Positions 9,201 through 10,190 of a DNA stretch of 10,190 nt are shown piece by piece (positions within the stretch are counted from its first letter, which is position 1; the number at the start of each line of letters is the position of its first letter). The translations under genes and the position numbers were made by a program. The stretch lies in NCBI GenBank assembly GCA_003118195.1, contig BEXV01001389.1, forward strand, positions 65,481 through 75,670, read 5' to 3'. The notes under the pieces were generated by a model. That model was not told the origin of the DNA, searched no databases, and saw only the letters and a list, made by a program, of their open reading frames with translations. This DNA comes from Hemicentrotus pulcherrimus. Taxonomy: Eukaryota > Echinodermata > Echinoidea > Camarodonta > Strongylocentrotidae.

Positions 9201-9644
9201 GATACAAACCACACTAATGATAAATGTTTAATACTGAAAAGAAATAATATCTGTAATAAAACAAACTTGGTTAAAGTTGTACGATAGCTGAAGAATATAG
9301 AATTTTGATACTGCTAGACAAGTAAAATTCAGAGTAACGGGTACCATACACCATTGTTCTTTCTTGGAGAGATGTGTTGGTTCTTAAAAGAACTGTGGTA
9401 TAATTCTGACAAGAACTTGTAGATCTTTTGAAGAAAGAGATGGTCTCTTTGTTTCGGACAGTCGTCAGAAGAATGGATTGAGTGAGAGATAGTAAAATCC
9501 AATTCTTAAAATGCACATACAGTACATGGCCACCTTCTTTTAGAAGTTATAGTAAATATGGTACCTCTTGCTGTCAAAATTGGTTCCAGGCATGTCAAAA
9601 GAATCAGCATATTTGTCTTCATCTGCGTCACTTTCATCGCTGTC
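2993..9644 (-). CDS. SLU7: SLU7 pre-mRNA splicing factor, 5'-truncated by window; 10 exons, one internal stop
   Basis: SLU7 is a nuclear spliceosome protein that acts at the second catalytic step and helps select the 3' splice site. I join ten exons on the minus strand: 9644-9565, 9036-8991, 8592-8495, 7436-7369, 6991-6852, 6406-6350, 5856-5752, 4731-4525, 3972-3733 and 3184-2993. They total 1233 nt, or 411 codons including the final TAA. All introns are GT-AG and all phases match. Conserved SLU7 blocks appear in order: [92 protein letters not shown] and [20 protein letters not shown]. The human protein is about 586 residues, so roughly the first 210-230 residues, including the CCHC zinc knuckle, lie upstream of this window. 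The frame is open except for TAG at 4567-4569. The intact splice sites argue against a processed pseudogene. The identification is near certain; whether this allele is fully functional is open. Confidence 0.96.
3185..3732 (-). other. SLU7 last intron
   Basis: 548-nt phase-0 intron from GTGAGA to ATGATCAG. It is AT-rich with a short poly-A run on the plus strand near 3388-3399. No other gene, exon or clear repeat is seen. Confidence 0.85.
3733..3972 (-). CDS. SLU7: SLU7 exon I (Lys-rich, then Ser/Asp/Glu-rich)
   Basis: 240-nt exon, phase 0, with acceptor AATTCTAG and donor GTGAGA. It starts [20 protein letters not shown], runs through a Lys/Arg-rich basic stretch with eight consecutive Lys, then switches to a Ser/Asp stretch ([16 protein letters not shown]) and a Glu run, ending AIRKRKIME. 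Human SLU7 has the same order: a poly-Lys tract followed by SSSDSDDEE. The region is likely disordered and could act in nuclear localisation or as a phosphorylation target (inference). The antisense Ser/Phe-rich ORF here is a shadow. Confidence 0.9.
3973..4524 (-). other. SLU7 intron between exons H and I
   Basis: 552-nt phase-0 intron from GTGAGA to AATTCTAG, strongly AT-rich. No coding signal or recognisable repeat family is seen. Confidence 0.85.
4525..4731 (-). CDS. SLU7: SLU7 exon H ([15 protein letters not shown] block) with in-frame TAG
   Basis: 207-nt exon, phase 0, with acceptor ATCTGCAG and donor GTGAGA. The first 54 codons encode [20 protein letters not shown], then the conserved SYCTGAAG and a less conserved acidic/proline-rich tail. 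Codon 55 is TAG (4567-4569). The last 14 codons ([14 protein letters not shown]) join in phase to the next exon. GAG codons flank the stop, so one base change in a run of Glu codons is the simplest cause. Donors upstream of the stop are poor (for example GTCGTC after DS), and the GTAGGA overlapping it would shift frame into the next exon. Confidence 0.9.
4770..4915 (+). mobile_element. Probable non-LTR retrotransposon 3' tail
   Basis: The sequence ends in GTAAATAAATCAAATCAAAA and further AATC-type short repeats, the kind of simple-repeat tail left by L2/CR1/RTE-like LINEs or SINEs. Upstream (4778-4850) is less AT-rich than the rest of the intron. No reverse transcriptase fragment is present, so this would be a 5'-truncated or SINE copy. 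The assignment rests on tail shape only. Confidence 0.4.
4926..5010. repeat. Trinucleotide-rich microsatellite (ATG/AAT/AAC)
   Basis: A perfect ATGATG... run at 4934-4950 is followed by AATAATAACAAC-type and ACAACAACAACAA runs to about 5010. It lies right after the LINE-like tail, a usual place for simple repeats to grow. Confidence 0.8.
5030..5300. repeat. Probable dispersed interspersed repeat (family not identified)
   Basis: This block is GC-richer than the surrounding intron. It contains GGCTATAGCCCAGCTGCTCT, CCCATTTACTGCACCCGAGT, TTAATGTCTTGCCAAATGGC and GCAGTGGGACTAACCATGAA. That order resembles a repeat common in marine invertebrate genomes, with an intact form reading roughly 'cgggactcgaaccc' near its end. 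This is recalled resemblance, not a search. It has no ORF. Confidence 0.45.
5658..5731. repeat. Short inverted repeat, possible mini-MITE
   Basis: ACCCGTTGACTCC (5658-5670) is repeated in reverse complement as GGAGTCAAAGGGT (5719-5731), 12 of 13 matching, separated by 48 bp. The inner sequence does not pair well. It sits 20 bp before the donor-side end of exon G. Confidence 0.55.
5752..5856 (-). CDS. SLU7: SLU7 exon G (EYVEYSRHG block)
   Basis: 105-nt exon, phase 0 on both sides, with acceptor ACATGTAG and donor GTAAGT. It encodes [20 protein letters not shown] and then [15 protein letters not shown]. This aligns with human [17 protein letters not shown] and SKYEEDVKIHNHT. Length is a multiple of three. 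Confidence 0.95.
5857..6349 (-). other. SLU7 intron between exons F and G
   Basis: 493-nt phase-0 intron from GTAAGT to ACATGTAG. It contains an (AC)14 microsatellite. A 72-codon plus-strand ORF (5955-6173) is AT-driven and has no recognisable domain. Confidence 0.85.
6264..6291. repeat. (AC)14 microsatellite
   Basis: Fourteen perfect AC dinucleotides, directly visible. Likely polymorphic in length. Confidence 0.97.
6350..6406 (-). CDS. SLU7: SLU7 exon F ([11 protein letters not shown] block)
   Basis: 57-nt microexon-sized segment, phase 0 on both sides, with acceptor TTCTTTAG and donor GTAAGT. It encodes [19 protein letters not shown], equivalent to human YGGQEHLDAPPAELLLAQT. Because it is a multiple of three, skipping it would keep the frame. 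Confidence 0.95.
6407..6851 (-). other. SLU7 intron between exons E and F
   Basis: 445-nt phase-0 intron from GTGAGT to TTCTTTAG. It is AT-rich with no repeat or gene recognised. Confidence 0.85.
6852..6991 (-). CDS. SLU7: SLU7 exon E (FAWDA...[12 protein letters not shown] block)
   Basis: 140-nt exon with acceptor TTTGACAG and donor GTGAGT. It completes a split Met codon and ends in phase 0. It reads [20 protein letters not shown] and continues into a Lys-rich helix-like stretch ending SQKETILQR. It corresponds to human [24 protein letters not shown] and the following lysine-rich region. GC content is higher than in the flanking introns, as expected for coding sequence. Confidence 0.95.
6992..7368 (-). 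other. SLU7 intron between exons D and E
   Basis: 377-nt phase-1 intron from GTAAGT to TTTGACAG. It holds a hairpin-bearing dispersed module (7111-7218). No other coding signal is seen. Confidence 0.85.
7111..7218 (-). repeat. Hairpin-bearing dispersed module, copy 1
   Basis: On the minus strand, in order: CCTTTTCAGGG-type arm in inverse orientation (7206-7216), CTGACGT (7193-7187), TCCGAAAC (7171-7164), the perfect 5-bp stem-loop GTCCTTTTCAGGAC (7141-7128), then AACCAACACAAAAG. The same order of blocks recurs at 9371-9480 in the same orientation, so the two are copies of one family. The stem-loop matches much of the histone mRNA consensus, but there is no histone ORF here. A 7-bp hairpin GGAGTGACTTTCACTCC lies at 7193-7209. 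Confidence 0.6.
7369..7436 (-). CDS. SLU7: SLU7 exon D (FAGDNFIR block)
   Basis: 68-nt exon with acceptor TTCTACAG and donor GTAAGT. The split Asp codon (GA+T) is completed here, and the exon ends with one base of the next codon. It encodes [20 protein letters not shown] plus KAQ. The human counterpart has YAGDNFVR and GDTISMA at the same place. Confidence 0.94.
7777..7930. repeat. 84-bp tandem duplication of retrotransposon tail plus flank
   Basis: 7777-7860 and 7861-7930 are aligned copies with an offset of 84 bp. Both hold TTGAATATA, TCTTCAATTCAATTTCAATT, and then CATTTA-TTCCACAGATTCAT. The copied segment covers the LINE-like tail and sequence beyond it, so it looks like a post-insertion duplication and not a second insertion. 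Confidence 0.8.
7861..8040 (-). mobile_element. Probable non-LTR retrotransposon 3' end, minus strand
   Basis: On the minus strand the sequence runs through GATCCCCGATAAACCTCAG and TGCTTTTATATTTGATTG to GTGGAAATAAATG, then the simple-repeat tail AAATTGAAATTGAATTGAA. A terminal AATAAA-like motif followed by ATTGAA-type repeats is typical of L2/CR1-like LINE or SINE 3' ends. No reverse transcriptase fragment is visible. The 5' limit near 8040 is a guess. Confidence 0.5.
8495..8592 (-). CDS. SLU7: SLU7 exon C ([13 protein letters not shown] block)
   Basis: 98-nt exon with acceptor ATCACAG and strong donor GTAAGT, entered in phase 0 and left after two bases. It encodes [20 protein letters not shown] followed by a short Asn/Pro/Asp-rich stretch. 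The [10 protein letters not shown] run is one of the most conserved in the family. Confidence 0.95.
8593..8990 (-). other. SLU7 intron between exons B and C
   Basis: 398-nt phase-0 intron from GTATGT to ATCACAG. It is AT-rich with poly-C/poly-A tracts near 8830-8865. No gene or repeat recognised. Confidence 0.85.
8991..9036 (-). CDS. SLU7: SLU7 exon B ([13 protein letters not shown] core)
   Basis: 46-nt exon. With the two carried-over bases it gives 16 codons, [16 protein letters not shown], which is almost identical to the animal SLU7 core. The acceptor is CTTCAG and the donor is GTATGT. It is too short for ORF scanning and was found by homology and splice phase. Confidence 0.95.
9037..9564 (-). 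other. SLU7 intron between exons A and B
   Basis: 528-nt phase-2 intron from GTACCA to CTTCAG. It carries the second hairpin-bearing module (9371-9480). The 81-codon minus-strand ORF crossing it has no recognisable domain. Confidence 0.85.
9371..9480 (-). repeat. Hairpin-bearing dispersed module, copy 2
   Basis: On the minus strand: TTCTGACGA (9470-9462), TCCGAAACAAAGAG (9458-9445), a perfect 7-bp hairpin AAAGAGACCATCTCTTT (9450-9434), then AGTTCTTTTAAGAACC (9394-9379) and AACACA. Block order and orientation match the copy at 7111-7218. The stem-loop matches the histone type consensus except for one outer pair. No ORF belongs to it. Confidence 0.6.
9565..9644 (-). CDS. SLU7: SLU7 exon A (acidic stretch, DMPG block)
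   Basis: 80-nt exon, entered in phase 0 after an ...tttacag acceptor and left after two bases of a codon at a GTACCA donor. It encodes an acidic run, then [16 protein letters not shown], matching the SLU7 block that precedes the [13 protein letters not shown] core. It is the most 5' exon I can find in the window. It starts at a codon boundary with Asp, so at least one more exon must lie beyond 10190. Confidence 0.93.
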
Positions 9645-10190
9645 CTGTAAATTAAATAGAAAAGGAATAATTACTTATGAAACCAATCATTGCATTTAGT
9701 CAATTTTTATACATCTTTGTTTTCATTGGAATTATAGCTCAATCACTTTTACACCAATATACTGTATTCGAAGAGAAATGCGGGCATGCAGGCATCTCTT
9801 TTCTTGCACTGTTGACCGGTAGGCGGGCATGGCTAAAAATCACGACTCCAATTTCGACCAATCAGATGGCTAGATTTACTCAACATACTAAAGAGAGGTA
9901 TATAATGTGTAATAGATCACCATGTTTAGTAATAGTTTGAAACAAGCATGAACATGTCCATAAGCTGCTGACAAAATCAAAACTTAGCATTAAAACTATC
10001 GAACGGAATTGATACTATACTTCCGAGACATTTTAAGGCGATCTGATATAAAATTACTTTTCAACAACTTTTTTTCTACAGATCATGAATAAGCAATCGG
10101 ATATTACAATTAGAGACATTACTTTACAGGATTTTAGACATAGAATAGAAATGCTATTGATGTTGAGGATCATTTATAAAATAATTTTGA
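9645..10190 (-). other. Partial SLU7 intron upstream of exon A
   Basis: 546 nt from the exon A acceptor to the window end. No exon encoding the SLU7 segment expected next (acidic/Gln-rich region after the EEYAKVD-type block) was found on the minus strand. A short GC-richer stretch (9779-9870) containing GACCAATCAGATGGC may be a repeat fragment. The 87-codon plus-strand ORF at 9677-9940 shows no recognisable domain. Confidence 0.75.

Noticed and set aside
2993..9644. SLU7 as a processed pseudogene
   Set aside because: All nine introns are present with consensus splice sites and matching phases, and nine of ten exons are intact. One stop alone does not make it a retrocopy.
9677..9940. 87-codon plus-strand ORF with a hydrophobic N-terminus
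   Set aside because: The hydrophobic stretch comes from T-rich intronic DNA. It lies inside a SLU7 intron and has no recognisable family.

Overview
The window is an AT-rich, intron-rich stretch of an animal nuclear genome. It has no bacterial-style gene packing. It contains GT-AG introns, microsatellites, foldback elements and what look like non-LTR retrotransposon tails. Both the gene content and the repeat types suggest a marine invertebrate. An echinoderm or other invertebrate deuterostome is my best guess, with low confidence.

One gene is well supported. Ten consecutive coding exons on the minus strand (9644 down to 2993) encode the central and C-terminal two thirds of SLU7, the pre-mRNA splicing factor of the second catalytic step. 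All ten exons join in frame through consensus GT-AG splice sites, and every conserved SLU7 block after the zinc knuckle can be recognised. The start codon, the N-terminal region and the CCHC zinc knuckle must lie beyond position 10190. The reading frame has one defect: an in-frame TAG (4567-4569) inside the eighth exon listed. It would cut the protein before its Lys-rich, Ser/Asp/Glu-rich and conserved C-terminal parts, although those parts still read correctly downstream.

Layout: 1-240 is a palindromic, MITE-like element bounded by a G tract and a C tract. 241-1950 is AT-rich with no recognisable gene. 1950-3060 is a tandem array whose 145-bp unit is a copy of the end of SLU7 (68 bp of last-exon coding sequence plus 77 bp after the stop). 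The two units nearest the gene are identical, and units become older with distance. 2993-9644 is SLU7 with its introns. The introns hold an (AC)14 tract, two LINE-like 3' tails (4770-4915 plus strand, 7777-8040 minus strand), a dispersed repeat (about 5030-5300), a small inverted repeat (5658-5731), and two related copies of a hairpin-bearing module (7111-7218 and 9371-9480). 9645-10190 is the truncated intron leading to the unseen 5' part.

The points most worth checking are the internal stop in SLU7, the directional amplification of the gene's own 3' end into its 3' flank, and the paired modules with a histone-type stem-loop and partial hammerhead-like signatures.
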